Source of the DNA: Streptomyces sp. 35G-GA-8
Lineage (GTDB): Bacteria; Actinomycetota; Actinomycetes; Streptomycetales; Streptomycetaceae
Length of the DNA stretch: 64,000 nucleotides
Reading direction: 5' to 3'
Assembly (NCBI RefSeq): GCF_023534745.1
Contig: NZ_JAMHJQ010000011.1
Location: 1-64,000 of the forward strand
Shown here: positions 49,627-58,963 of the stretch, one piece after another
Numbering within the stretch: position 1 is the stretch's first letter
How the letters are laid out: the number at the start of each line of letters is the position of its first letter
Position numbers and translations under genes: made by a program
Notes under the pieces: generated by a model
Databases searched by the model: none
The model's input: the letters and a program-made list of their open reading frames with translations, nothing else
Told to the model about the DNA's origin: nothing

Positions 49627-50895
49627 GTGAAGCAACCCACCCCTCTGCCCCGCGGACGACGCGCCGCCACCCGTACGGCCCTTCGCGCCGCCGCGACAGC
49701 CTCTCTCGCCACCTGTCTCGTCATGGCCGCCGCGGGGTGTTCCGTACTCGGCTCCGACGACGGGGGGGACGCGAAGGGGGGCGGCCCCTCGTTCACGGTC
49801 GCCGCCGCCGGTGACGTACTGATCCATCCGCCGCTGACGGAGCAGGCGGCCAAGGACTCGAAGGCCAAGGGGGGCAAGGCCGGCAGCCTGGACTTCGGGC
49901 CGCTGATGGCCGGGGTGAAGCCGGTGATCAGCAAGGCGGATCTGGCGATCTGCCACATGGAGCCGGTGGTCGCCAAGAAGGGCGGGCCCTACGAGGGGTT
50001 CCCGAACTTCCAGGTCCCGCCGGAGATCACCACCACGCTCAAGGACCTCGGCTACGACACCTGCTCGACGGCGTCGAACCACTCGATCGACCACGGCGAG
50101 GCCGGGGTGCGCCGCACCCTGGACGCGCTCGACGCGGCCGGACTCAAGCACACGGGCTCGGCCAGAAGCCAGGCGGAGTGGGAAAAACCGCTCATCATGG
50201 ACGTGAAGGGCGTGAAGGTGGCGCAGATCTCCTTCGCGTTCGGCTTCGTCCGTAACGAAGTGCCCGCGGACAAGCCCTGGTTGGCCAACAAGACGTCCTT
50301 CAAGGCGATCAAGGAAGCCGAGCAGCGGGCCCGCAAGGCGGGCGCGGACGTGGTCATCCTCAGCATCCACTGGGGACGCGAGTACCAGTCGGCGCCGAGC
50401 ACCTCCCAGCTGGAGCTGGCGCGCCGTATCGCGAAGGACACCGGCATCAATCTGGTGATCGGGCACCACGCCCATGTCGTGCAGCCGATGGAGAAGATCG
50501 GCAACACCTGGATCGCCTTCGGCCTCGGCAACCAGATGGCCCGGCACGAGGTGCCGAACGGCCAGTCCGAGGAGGGGGCCATCGGCTGGTTCACCTTCAC
50601 CAAGCGCGGCGGCGAGTGGGACGTGAAGGCGCAGTACCTGCCGACGTTCGTCGATGTGCCGCCGGAGCCGGAGGACCCGGAGCAGCCCGACAAGCTCCCG
50701 GCGGGCGCGGTCAGGGACTACCGGCTGCTGGACCCCGCGGTGGCGGTGAAGGAGGGCGCCTCGCCGGACGGTACGAAGTACAGCGACGAGCAGCTCGCCC
50801 GGTACCGGCTGGCATTCGAACGTACCCAGGGCACGATGCTGAACCGAGGCGCGATCAAGGACGGGCTGACGCCCCTCCACGAGCTGCCGGAGTAG
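49627..50895 (+). CDS. capA: CapA-type poly-gamma-glutamate protein (lipoprotein)
   Basis: 422 residues of the CapA/PgsA metallophosphatase-like family, required for poly-gamma-glutamate synthesis or export. The N-terminus is a twin-Arg-containing signal with a lipobox-like MAAAGC ending at Cys38. Family motifs are VAAAGDVLIHPPL, STASNHSIDHGEAGV, VVILSIHWGREYQ and LVIGHHAHVVQPM, supplying the usual metal ligands. GTG 49627 has no ribosome site and follows an AT-rich AAAATACCTAT, so it may be leaderless. First gene of the capsule cluster 49627-56779. Confidence 0.9.
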   Translation: MKQPTPLPRGRRAATRTALRAAATASLATCLVMAAAGCSVLGSDDGGDAKGGGPSFTVAAAGDVLIHPPLTEQAAKDSKAKGGKAGSLDFGPLMAGVKPVISKADLAICHMEPVVAKKGGPYEGFPNFQVPPEITTTLKDLGYDTCSTASNHSIDHGEAGVRRTLDALDAAGLKHTGSARSQAEWEKPLIMDVKGVKVAQISFAFGFVRNEVPADKPWLANKTSFKAIKEAEQRARKAGADVVILSIHWGREYQSAPSTSQLELARRIAKDTGINLVIGHHAHVVQPMEKIGNTWIAFGLGNQMARHEVPNGQSEEGAIGWFTFTKRGGEWDVKAQYLPTFVDVPPEPEDPEQPDKLPAGAVRDYRLLDPAVAVKEGASPDGTKYSDEQLARYRLAFERTQGTMLNRGAIKDGLTPLHELPE

Positions 50896-51130
50896 GGCGG
50901 GGTACGAGGCGAAGATCCGGGCGGAGGTTCCACGTATCCGGCGTGTTACGCCTGTAATTCAAATCACAGGCACGTCAGGCCGGTTTTGGACAACCATTCG
51001 ACCCTGCGACCAGTCCTCTTTTCGCGGTGAATCGGTCCCGTCCGGACCTCTCACCCCACCCCACACGTCGCGTGCGCGCGGGCACCGCAGCTCCGGCTGC
51101 CCGCAATCATCTTGAGAGAGGTACCACCCC

Positions 51131-53440
51131 ATGGCCGTTTCGTCGGCGAAACGGCGGCACAAGGTCCGCAGGCGGGCCGACATGTCGCTCCTGGGCGGCA
51201 TACGCCCGCCGATCGCGGTCCTCTCGGCCCTCCTGCTCGCACTGGCCGGGCTCACGGCGCTCGGGTTCGGCAAGCCGGCCTACGAGCCCCTGCCCACGGC
51301 CGTACGCACCTCGCAGCAGCACTTCGCCGAGGACGGCGCCATCGCGTTGCGGGCGTCGCTCGACGAGTCCATCACCGACCTGAACCGGACCGCGTCGCTC
51401 TTCAACGCGGGCGACCCGGTCTCCGCCGACACGGTCCTCGACAAGCTGGGCAGCGTCTACCAGAAGTGGCGCGGCTCGGCCATCGTCGAGATCAAGTCCG
51501 GCAAGCTGCTCGCCGCGCGCGGTGAGAACGTGCCGCTCCTGGCGGTCGACCGGGAGAAGCTGTCCGACGAGGACGGGCTCGCCCCCCGGATGGTGCGGCT
51601 GAAGAACGGCGAGACCCGGCTGCTCACCTTCGCCCTGCTGTCGTGGGAGGGCCGGCCGCAGCAGCTGCTGGTCACCTCCAACAGCCTGAAGGTCCCCGGC
51701 ATCAGCCTCGGCAAGTTCCGGGCGATCGCCGTGGTCGACTCCGGCGGCACGATCCTCAGCAGCGACGGACTCCGGGGCCCCGAGGACATCCCCTCGAAGA
51801 CCGTCGAGGACGAGGTCAAGGAGACCAAGAAGCAGCTCGCGTCCTTCGCGAAGCTCGCCGCCGAGAAGTCCGCCGCGAACCCCGTCACCACCAAGGAGCC
51901 CGGCTCCGGCGGGTTCTTCGGCGTCAGCGGCACCATGACCGGCTCCCGTATCAGCCAGGAACGTCCGGTCGTCGGTTACGCCACGCTCGCCGCGCCCGAG
52001 GCCGGCGAGTCCACCGACGCGACCGGCCTCGGACTGTCCGTGGTCACCCTGGTGACCGTCCCCGAGAACACCAGCCGGGTGACCGACCCGCTGTTCAGCC
52101 TGTTGTCCGCCGCCGCGCTGATCGTCATCGGGGCACTGGCCGTGGCCATGCTGCTCGGTACGGTCCAGCGTCCGCTGATCCGGCTCTTCCTGGAGAGCCG
52201 CCGCCTCACCCGCGGGGATCTCACCCGGCCCGTGACCGTGCCCCGGTTCGGCGAGACACGCCGGATCGGGGACGCGCTGGAGCGGCTGCGGCTGCAACTG
52301 CTCGGCGCCGCCCCCGCCGAGACGGGCGACGACGCCACCGGCCCCGACGGCACCAAGCGCCGGCGCGGACGGCGCGTGGGCACCCGCGCGCTGCTCGCCG
52401 GCTGCGGCATCCTCCTGCTCATCTGGTCCGCGCCGATGATGCTGCTCCTCAACCGCGCCGGCGACACCATCGTCGTACCGCAGCAGCTCGTCAACGACCA
52501 GCGCGACCGCAGCGACACCCTCGCCGACCGCGTACGCCGCGCCCTCAACGAGGGCCACGCCGACCTGCTGTCCGTCGCCACCCTCATCGGCGACCAGACC
52601 TCCCCCACCGACATGGCCACGGTCCTCGAACGCACCATGACCGAGCACCCGCGCTACCGCTCCCTCTACGTGCTCTCCCCCGACGGCACCGTCCTCGCCA
52701 AGGCGGGCGAGGACCCGCAGCACCCCAGCGGCAAGCGCGAGGGCAACGCCCCCCTCGCCGTCCTCACCACCGACACCAAGGAACCCCACATCGCCGGATA
52801 CGCCGAACTGCCCGGCCGCGACGGCGCCCTCGTCGTCGGCGAGTTCCGCGTCGACTTCCTCAACTCACTCCTCAAGCGCCCCGGCCTCGGCCAGGTACGC
52901 ATCGTCGACGCCCAGGCCCGCACCCTGGGCTCGAACAACGGCTACCGCGCGTTCCAGAAACTGCCCTCCAGCAGACTCGACTCCCTCGTCGAGGCCACCG
53001 GCCAGAAGGTCGGCCTCAGCCCACGCCCCAGCGGAGTCCTCTTCCGCGACGACGACGGCATCCAGATCGCCGCGGCCGCCCCCTTCGTCGGCGGCGGCGC
53101 CGCGAAATCGCTCGGCTGGACCGTCGTCAGCTGGCAGCCCGCCTCCGCCCTCGCCATCCCCGAGTACAGCGCGCAGAACCGCACAGTGCTCGCCGGACTG
53201 CTCGGGGTCACGGCAGCCGCCGCCTGCCTGGGCTGGCTGCACATCGTCGTCGTACGTCCGCTGCGCGAGCTGGCCGGACAGGCCGAGACACTGGCCGACG
53301 GCGACCGCCGCACCGTCCTCTACCCGCGCCACCACGACGAGGTCGGGGCCATCGCACGCTCCCTGGAACTGCTGCGCCAGCAGCTCCAGGAGCAGCGCAG
53401 GCGCGAAGGCGCGCCGCCGGCCCTCGCCGAAAGGATCTGA
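51131..53440 (+). CDS. Double-sensor HAMP-domain membrane protein of the capsule operon
   Basis: 769 residues with two similar halves. Half one: membrane helix about 27-47, an extracellular dCache-like region, helix about 317-341, HAMP about 342-395 (RPLIRLFLESRRLTRGDLTR). Half two: helix about 416-438, another extracellular region (RYRSLYVLSPDGTVLAKAGE), helix about 690-712, HAMP about 713-765 (RPLRELAGQAETLADGDRRT). No kinase, cyclase or methyl-accepting domain follows. It lies 6 bp before pgsB and after capA, so it probably senses or organises capsule synthesis. ATG 51131 has GAGAGAGG upstream. Confidence 0.8.
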   Translation: MAVSSAKRRHKVRRRADMSLLGGIRPPIAVLSALLLALAGLTALGFGKPAYEPLPTAVRTSQQHFAEDGAIALRASLDESITDLNRTASLFNAGDPVSADTVLDKLGSVYQKWRGSAIVEIKSGKLLAARGENVPLLAVDREKLSDEDGLAPRMVRLKNGETRLLTFALLSWEGRPQQLLVTSNSLKVPGISLGKFRAIAVVDSGGTILSSDGLRGPEDIPSKTVEDEVKETKKQLASFAKLAAEKSAANPVTTKEPGSGGFFGVSGTMTGSRISQERPVVGYATLAAPEAGESTDATGLGLSVVTLVTVPENTSRVTDPLFSLLSAAALIVIGALAVAMLLGTVQRPLIRLFLESRRLTRGDLTRPVTVPRFGETRRIGDALERLRLQLLGAAPAETGDDATGPDGTKRRRGRRVGTRALLAGCGILLLIWSAPMMLLLNRAGDTIVVPQQLVNDQRDRSDTLADRVRRALNEGHADLLSVATLIGDQTSPTDMATVLERTMTEHPRYRSLYVLSPDGTVLAKAGEDPQHPSGKREGNAPLAVLTTDTKEPHIAGYAELPGRDGALVVGEFRVDFLNSLLKRPGLGQVRIVDAQARTLGSNNGYRAFQKLPSSRLDSLVEATGQKVGLSPRPSGVLFRDDDGIQIAAAAPFVGGGAAKSLGWTVVSWQPASALAIPEYSAQNRTVLAGLLGVTAAAACLGWLHIVVVRPLRELAGQAETLADGDRRTVLYPRHHDEVGAIARSLELLRQQLQEQRRREGAPPALAERI

Positions 53441-53446
53441 CCGACC

Positions 53447-55198
53447 GTGCTCTTCCTCTATTTCGTGCTGCTCGTCTGCAGCATGATCCTGTTGGTCGCC
53501 GGACTCGTCGAACAGCGACGGCACTTCACCAACCTGAACCGCATCCCCACCCGGGTACTGGTCAACGGCATCCGCGGCAAGTCGTCCATCACCCGGCTGT
53601 GCGCGGGCGCGCTGCGCGGCGGCGAGCTGGTCACGGTCGCCAAGACCACCGGTACGGCGGCCCGGTTCATCCACCCGGACGCGACCGAGGAGCCCGTCTA
53701 CCGCAAGTTCGGCATCGCCAACGTGGTGGAGCAGATAGGCATCGTGCGCCGGGCCGCCGCGTACAACCCCGACGCGCTGGTGATCGAGTGCATGGCCGTC
53801 ATGCCGGCGCTCCAGGAGATCAACCAGTCCAAGCTGATCCGGTCCACGATCGGCGTGCTGTGCAACGTACGTGAGGACCATCTCGCCGAGATGGGCCCGA
53901 CCCTCGACGACGTGGCCCGCTCGCTCTCCCGCTCGATGCCGGAGGACGGCATCTGTGTCACCGCGGAGAAGGACCGGTTCGCGATCCTCCAGGAAGAGGC
54001 CGACGCCCGGAACTGCCAGCTGATCTACGCGGATCCGGAGACGGTCTCCGACGAGGAGCTGCGCGGCTTCAGCTGGTTCACGTTCAAGGAGAACGTGGCC
54101 ATCGCGCTGAAGGTCGCCGAACTGCTGGGTGTGGAGCGCGAGACCGCGCTCCAGGGGATGTACGACGCGCCGCCGGACCCGGGTGTCCTCTCCGTGGAGC
54201 GCTACCTCACGCCGGACGCCAAGCGGCTGCGGTTCGCGAACGTCTTCGCGGCCAACGACCCCGAGTCGACGCTGATGAACATCAACCAGCTGCTCGATCT
54301 GGGCGCGATCAACCGTCCGCTCCATGTGGTCATCAACTGCCGTCCCGACCGGGTCGAGCGCAATGGCCAGATGGGCGAGATCATCCCCGAGCTCCAGCCG
54401 GAGAAGGTCTTCGTCATCGGCCATCCGGCGAAGAGCGCCATCGACGCGATCCCGGCCGACTGGCGCTCGCGCGCGGTCGACCTCGGCGGCGACAAGCGCG
54501 ATCCCGAGGAGTTCATGCGCGAGCTGCTCGGCATGCTCGGACCCGACTCCTCACTGGTCGCGATCGGCAATATCCACGGCCAGGGTGAGCTGCTGCTCGA
54601 ACACCTGGCGGAGCTGCCGCCGGACGAGACGCCGGACCCGGAGGACGGGCCCGCCGATCCGCCCGCCGGACCGCCCGCCCGCCGTTCCGCTCCGGGACAG
54701 GCAGCGGAACCGCACATTCCGGCGCAGGTCCAGGCGCAGGCACAGGACCAGGTGTCGGACACCGTCGCCATCCCGGTCGTCTCCGCCGACGCCGGCCCCG
54801 GGACCGCCCCGCAGCAGAACCAGCAACAGCAGCAACAGCACCCGCGTCACGAAGAGACGATGGCACTGGCCCGTTACGCGCCGCGCCTCGACCCGTTCCA
54901 GCCCTACCCGGAGGCGTACGAGCAGCGCTACCAGCAGCGTCCCGCCGCCGGACCGCCGCGTGAGCGCGGCCTGTTCGAACCGGTCCAGATGCCGGTCCAG
55001 ACCCCCGAGCAGACGCCGGAGCAGGCGCCGGAGGGGACCCGGGACCAGCGGCAGCCGGACCCGTACGACTCCGGCGACGCCGCGCAGCACCACTCCTCGC
55101 CCCGCCAGCAGCCGCACCAGCCCGAGTACCCACAGCTCCCGCACTCCCCGGACCCCTCGCACTCCGTGGCGCCGCAGAACCCAGGAGAACCCCGTTGA
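53447..55198 (+). CDS. pgsB: Poly-gamma-glutamate synthase PgsB/CapB with long C-terminal tail
   Basis: 583 residues. The first 390 form the PgsB ligase of the Mur-ligase-like amide ligase group: a membrane helix (LYFVLLVCSMILLVAGL), the ATP P-loop GIRGKSS at 41-47, KTTGTAARFI, and VNVREDHLAEMGPTL-like sequence (here LCNVREDHLAEMGPT). It polymerises glutamate through the gamma-carboxyl. The last 190 residues are Pro/Gln/Ala-rich and disordered, including a QQNQQQQQQ run, an addition absent from Bacillus PgsB. GTG start, 6 bp after the HAMP gene; the stop overlaps pgsC. Confidence 0.93.
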   Translation: MLFLYFVLLVCSMILLVAGLVEQRRHFTNLNRIPTRVLVNGIRGKSSITRLCAGALRGGELVTVAKTTGTAARFIHPDATEEPVYRKFGIANVVEQIGIVRRAAAYNPDALVIECMAVMPALQEINQSKLIRSTIGVLCNVREDHLAEMGPTLDDVARSLSRSMPEDGICVTAEKDRFAILQEEADARNCQLIYADPETVSDEELRGFSWFTFKENVAIALKVAELLGVERETALQGMYDAPPDPGVLSVERYLTPDAKRLRFANVFAANDPESTLMNINQLLDLGAINRPLHVVINCRPDRVERNGQMGEIIPELQPEKVFVIGHPAKSAIDAIPADWRSRAVDLGGDKRDPEEFMRELLGMLGPDSSLVAIGNIHGQGELLLEHLAELPPDETPDPEDGPADPPAGPPARRSAPGQAAEPHIPAQVQAQAQDQVSDTVAIPVVSADAGPGTAPQQNQQQQQQHPRHEETMALARYAPRLDPFQPYPEAYEQRYQQRPAAGPPRERGLFEPVQMPVQTPEQTPEQAPEGTRDQRQPDPYDSGDAAQHHSSPRQQPHQPEYPQLPHSPDPSHSVAPQNPGEPR

Positions 55199-55677
55199 TC
55201 CCCGCAGTCCTCACCCCCGAGATCGCCGCGATCGGCATCGGTCTGGGCCTGATGTTCTCCCTGATCTGCTATCTCACGACCAACCTCTCCCCCGGCGGCA
55301 TGATCACGCCGGGCTGGCTGGCGCTGACCCTCGTCGAGGACCTCCAGCGCGCCGCCATGGTCGTCGGCGTGACCGTACTGACGTATGTGGCCACGCTGGT
55401 CGTGCAGCGCTTCGTGATCCTCTACGGAAAGCGCCTGTTCTCCGCGGTCGTCATGATCGGTGTGCTCCTCCAGGGCACCGTGATGATCGTGCTCTCGCTC
55501 GAATTCCCGCTGATGTACGCGAACCAGACGCTCGGCTTCATCGTCCCGGGTCTGATCGCCTACCAGCTCGTACGCCAGCCCAAGGGCGCGACCATCCTCG
55601 CCACCGGCACGGTCACGCTCACGGCCTATGTAGTCCTCACCGCCGGCATCCTGCTCGGCGCCCTGCCGTCAGCCTGA
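55195..55677 (+). CDS. pgsC: Poly-gamma-glutamate biosynthesis membrane protein PgsC
   Basis: 160 residues with about five hydrophobic helices and the family sequence TTNLSPGGMITPGWLAL near the N-terminus, then LYGKRLFSAVVMIGVLLQG. PgsC partners PgsB in the membrane synthase. The TTG start (55195-55197) overlaps the pgsB stop in TTGA, showing tight coupling. Confidence 0.93.
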   Translation: MIPAVLTPEIAAIGIGLGLMFSLICYLTTNLSPGGMITPGWLALTLVEDLQRAAMVVGVTVLTYVATLVVQRFVILYGKRLFSAVVMIGVLLQGTVMIVLSLEFPLMYANQTLGFIVPGLIAYQLVRQPKGATILATGTVTLTAYVVLTAGILLGALPSA

Positions 55678-55705
55678 CCCGCCCATCCACGGGAGCCGAT
55701 TCGTC

Positions 55706-56779
55706 ATGAGTGCCAAGTCCAAGAAGCGGGGCCGCCCGGTCCTGCACGCCGCGACGGTCCTCGCGCTGCTGGCCGGCAGCGCCTATCTCACCGTCGAACT
55801 CCGCAAGGACGAGCAGGCGAAGGCGCCCGCCGTCCAGGCCATCACCGACATCCCCGCGCTGACGTCGGGCAACGGGAGCACGGCAGGCGAGCAGACCTGG
55901 GAGCGGCTCCAGAACCCGGCGCGCTCGGTGCTGCGCGGCGGGGACGGCGAGATCCTCGCCACCTTCACCGACGACGCGCGCACGGCGACCCTGACCGGCC
56001 CCAGCCGCACCTTCGACGAGCCCACGAACACCAAGTCCCGGGTGGTCACCGAGAACTGGGTGCGGCTGATGCCGGAGGCGTGGAAGAAGGGCGCCGAGAA
56101 GGAGAAGTGGTTCAAGGACTGGTTCAAGGAGTACTTCGGCAGCGAGGAGGACGACATCTTCGCGTTCGCCTTCCAGTACGTCGAGGGCGCGCCCATCAAG
56201 AAGGACGACGAGGGCGTTCCGTACTCGGGCGACGCGTTCTTCGGGCCGATCGACGAGTCGAATCCCACGAACCGGCTGGAGCAGTCCGACTTCTACGACT
56301 ACCTCGGCATCCCGTACACCTTCCGGGACGGCACCACCATGCAGCCGGAGCAGCCGAAGTACCGCGCGCTGGACTGCTCTGGCTTCATCAGGACGGTGTT
56401 CGGCTATCGCGCCCGCTACCCGCTGATGGCGACCGACAAGGCGGGCGACGGTCTGCCGCGCACCGCCAACGGCATGACGCGCTCGGACGTCGGCGTGGAC
56501 ATCTACAAGCTCCAGGGCCCCGCCCCCTGGTACACGCGGCCGGAGTCCACCAGCAAGCTCCAGCCGGGCGACCTGGTGTTCTTCAAGATGGACAAGCGGA
56601 CCGGGAACCGGATGGACCATGTCGGCCTGTACATGGGCAACGACACCGACGGCCACCAGATCTTCGTCTCCAGCCGCAAAGAGGTCAACGGCCCGACGAT
56701 CGGCGACCAGGGCGGCACCTCGCGCCTGGACGGGAACGGCTTCTACGCGGGGCTGCTGCGGGCGGCGAAGCGCCTCTGA
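55706..56779 (+). CDS. NlpC/P60-family peptidase of the capsule operon
   Basis: 357 residues. One N-terminal membrane helix or uncleaved signal (VLHAATVLALLAGSAYL), a mixed middle region, then an NlpC/P60 domain: catalytic Cys224 in RALDCSGFIRTVFGYR and His305 in RMDHVGLYMGND. NlpC/P60 enzymes cleave gamma-glutamyl bonds, so beside pgsBC this is probably a poly-gamma-glutamate hydrolase or releasing enzyme (as PgdS/CwlO types), although peptidoglycan is another possible substrate. It starts 28 bp after pgsC. Confidence 0.88.
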   Translation: MSAKSKKRGRPVLHAATVLALLAGSAYLTVELRKDEQAKAPAVQAITDIPALTSGNGSTAGEQTWERLQNPARSVLRGGDGEILATFTDDARTATLTGPSRTFDEPTNTKSRVVTENWVRLMPEAWKKGAEKEKWFKDWFKEYFGSEEDDIFAFAFQYVEGAPIKKDDEGVPYSGDAFFGPIDESNPTNRLEQSDFYDYLGIPYTFRDGTTMQPEQPKYRALDCSGFIRTVFGYRARYPLMATDKAGDGLPRTANGMTRSDVGVDIYKLQGPAPWYTRPESTSKLQPGDLVFFKMDKRTGNRMDHVGLYMGNDTDGHQIFVSSRKEVNGPTIGDQGGTSRLDGNGFYAGLLRAAKRL

Positions 56780-56802
56780 CGGCCAAGCGCCTCTGACATA
56801 GG

Positions 56803-56840
56803 GCGGGGGGCGTCACCGTACATACGGTGACGCCCCCCGC
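56803..56840. terminator. Bidirectional terminator after the capsule operon
   Basis: An 18-bp perfect stem (GCGGGGGGCGTCACCGTA with TACGGTGACGCCCCCCGC) and a two-base loop, between two convergent genes. Confidence 0.9.
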
Positions 56841-56847
56841 GGTCGTC

Positions 56848-58725
56848 TCAGCGCAGTTCCTCCGGGCAGCCGGTCCCGCGCGGCAGCTGGTACGGCGCGG
56901 CCAGCCGGTAGACGCCGGGGCGCGGCGCCAGCAGCTCCGTCCACTCGTCGCCCTCCACGTTCGTCTCGGCCTTCAGCAGACAGCCGTTGGGGTTCGTGTA
57001 GACGTTGGGCCCGTCCTTGTCCGCCTTGGACGCCGGCGTCTCCTGCGGGGGCAGCACGCTCTTGCCCTCCTCGTCGACGAGTCCGAGCCACGGGGAGTAC
57101 GGGATCCGGATCAGCACCCGCCCGGCCGACTTCACATGGATCGTCAGCTCGCCCGCGCCCGCCCGGTCCACCGTCGCGGGCGGATCGGCCAGCGGCATCG
57201 GGTCCTTGACGGCGAAGAGCTGCCAGTTGGAGTCGCCCCAGACGTGCTCCAGATAGGGCAGCCCCTTCCGCACGAGCTCCGCCTCCAGGCCCGCGCCGGA
57301 GTCGGGCTTGCCCTTGGGCAGCACCACATAGTGCACGGCCCAGCGGTCCAGCCAGCCGCGGTAGCTCTCCGCGGTCAGCGTGTCGTCGTAGAAGAGCGGG
57401 TTGCGCTCCATGTCCGCCTGGCGGTTCCAGCCGCGGGCGAGATTGACGTACGGAGCGAGCGCGGAGGCCTCGCGGTGGCTGCTGGCCGGTACCACCTCGA
57501 CCCGGCCCTTCTCCGCGCCTGTCCGCTGCAACTGGTTGACCAGCGGCGCCAGCGCGCGTGTCCAGGACGCGGTGGGCGCCGTACGCACCATGTCGTCGAC
57601 GCCCTTGAACCCTATCCAGAAGTTGAGCCCGGCGAAGGCGATGACCAGCGCGTACCAGCGGCGGGAGCGCGGTGCCGCGTACGGCAGCGCGGCGAGCAGC
57701 ACCACACCCGCTATGACCATCGCGAAGCGGGACACATTGGACCCGATCTGCGAATCGATCACATAGGTCCCCAGCACCCCGACGCCGTAGACCGCCGCCG
57801 CGACCCGGACCGTACGCCACTGACCGGGGACGAGCACGAACACGAGCACCGCGAAGAGGAAGGGCAGCGAGGCCGTCCCCACCGACATCGGCTGCGTCCC
57901 GGAGAACGGGAACAGCCAGGAGGAGAGCGCCACCACGGCGGCCGGCGCGAGACCGAGCGCGTACGCGCCGGGGCGCCGCTTGTTGAGGAACAGCGCCGCC
58001 GCGACGACCCCGAGGAACAGCCCGGCCACCGGGCTCGCCGCGGTCGCGAGACCGGCGAGCGGGGCGGCGGCGACCGCCTTGGCCCAGCGCTTCGTCCGCC
58101 AGCGGTACGGCCAGCAGAACACCGCCGCGACGGCGCCGAGCGCGAACATCATGCCGAGGCCGAAGGTCACCCGCCCCGACAGCGCGTTGCACAGGAACGC
58201 GAAGACCCCGGCCATCGAGCACGCCACGGGGTTACGGACGGCCGGTACCCGGACCAGGATCAGTGAGGTGAGGGCCGCGGAGAGGGTCCCGACGATCATC
58301 ATCGTCGTACGGACTCCGAGAACGGACATCAGATACGGCGAGACCACGCTGTACGAGACCGGGTGCATCCCGCCGTACCAGGCGAGGTTGTACGCGGAGT
58401 CCGGGTGCTGACCGACGAACTCGGCCCAGGCGTCCTGCGCGGCGATGTCGCCGCCGCTGTTCGCGAAGAAGAGGAACCACACCACATGCACGACGGCGGC
58501 GACGGCGGCGGTGAAGAGGACGGGATGACGGGCCACCCGCCCCCGCAGGCGCCCCCAGGACCCCTGGGGCTCCTGGGGCTCCTCTGGCGGCGCGTCGCCG
58601 CGCGGCGCGGGCAGTCGTATTCGTGGCCGGGCGGGCCGGGCGGGCCGGGCGGTGTCCCGCGCGGGTGAGGTGACACCGTCGGGCGGGGTGACGCCGTCGG
58701 CGTGCGTCGGCTCAGTGGTGGTCAC
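56848..58725 (-). CDS. Large polytopic membrane protein, GT-C-like
   Basis: 625 residues. A Pro/Arg-rich cytoplasmic head is followed by a membrane helix (HPVLFTAAVAAVVHVVWFLF), an extracellular loop carrying NSGGDIAAQDAWAEF and WYGGMHPVSYSVVSP, and about nine to ten more helices, then a C-terminal extracellular domain of about 230 residues. Acidic residues in the first outer loop and the overall plan resemble GT-C glycosyltransferases that use lipid-linked sugars, but no motif proves it. The GTG start is at 58723-58725. It may add sugars to wall or secreted molecules; function is inference. Confidence 0.75.
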   Translation of the reverse strand: MTTTEPTHADGVTPPDGVTSPARDTARPARPARPRIRLPAPRGDAPPEEPQEPQGSWGRLRGRVARHPVLFTAAVAAVVHVVWFLFFANSGGDIAAQDAWAEFVGQHPDSAYNLAWYGGMHPVSYSVVSPYLMSVLGVRTTMMIVGTLSAALTSLILVRVPAVRNPVACSMAGVFAFLCNALSGRVTFGLGMMFALGAVAAVFCWPYRWRTKRWAKAVAAAPLAGLATAASPVAGLFLGVVAAALFLNKRRPGAYALGLAPAAVVALSSWLFPFSGTQPMSVGTASLPFLFAVLVFVLVPGQWRTVRVAAAVYGVGVLGTYVIDSQIGSNVSRFAMVIAGVVLLAALPYAAPRSRRWYALVIAFAGLNFWIGFKGVDDMVRTAPTASWTRALAPLVNQLQRTGAEKGRVEVVPASSHREASALAPYVNLARGWNRQADMERNPLFYDDTLTAESYRGWLDRWAVHYVVLPKGKPDSGAGLEAELVRKGLPYLEHVWGDSNWQLFAVKDPMPLADPPATVDRAGAGELTIHVKSAGRVLIRIPYSPWLGLVDEEGKSVLPPQETPASKADKDGPNVYTNPNGCLLKAETNVEGDEWTELLAPRPGVYRLAAPYQLPRGTGCPEELR

Positions 58726-58963
58726 TGCGGCTCTCCACGTCTTTCCGTCTCACCGTTGTCCCACCCGGTGTGCCACCCCCGACATCCGGCAAGACGCCGT
58801 CCCCGCGTCCGGCGGTTGCCCGGGCGGCCGGCCGAGCAGGTGCCTCATGCAGATGTCCGTTTCGGGACGCTAACACGTGGCGGCGGCCGGGGAGGACGCC
58901 ATTTCCGGCGCCTTCCCCGGCCGCCGGGCCCCGCGGGGGCCGTCGGACGCGCGGTGGGGCGGG

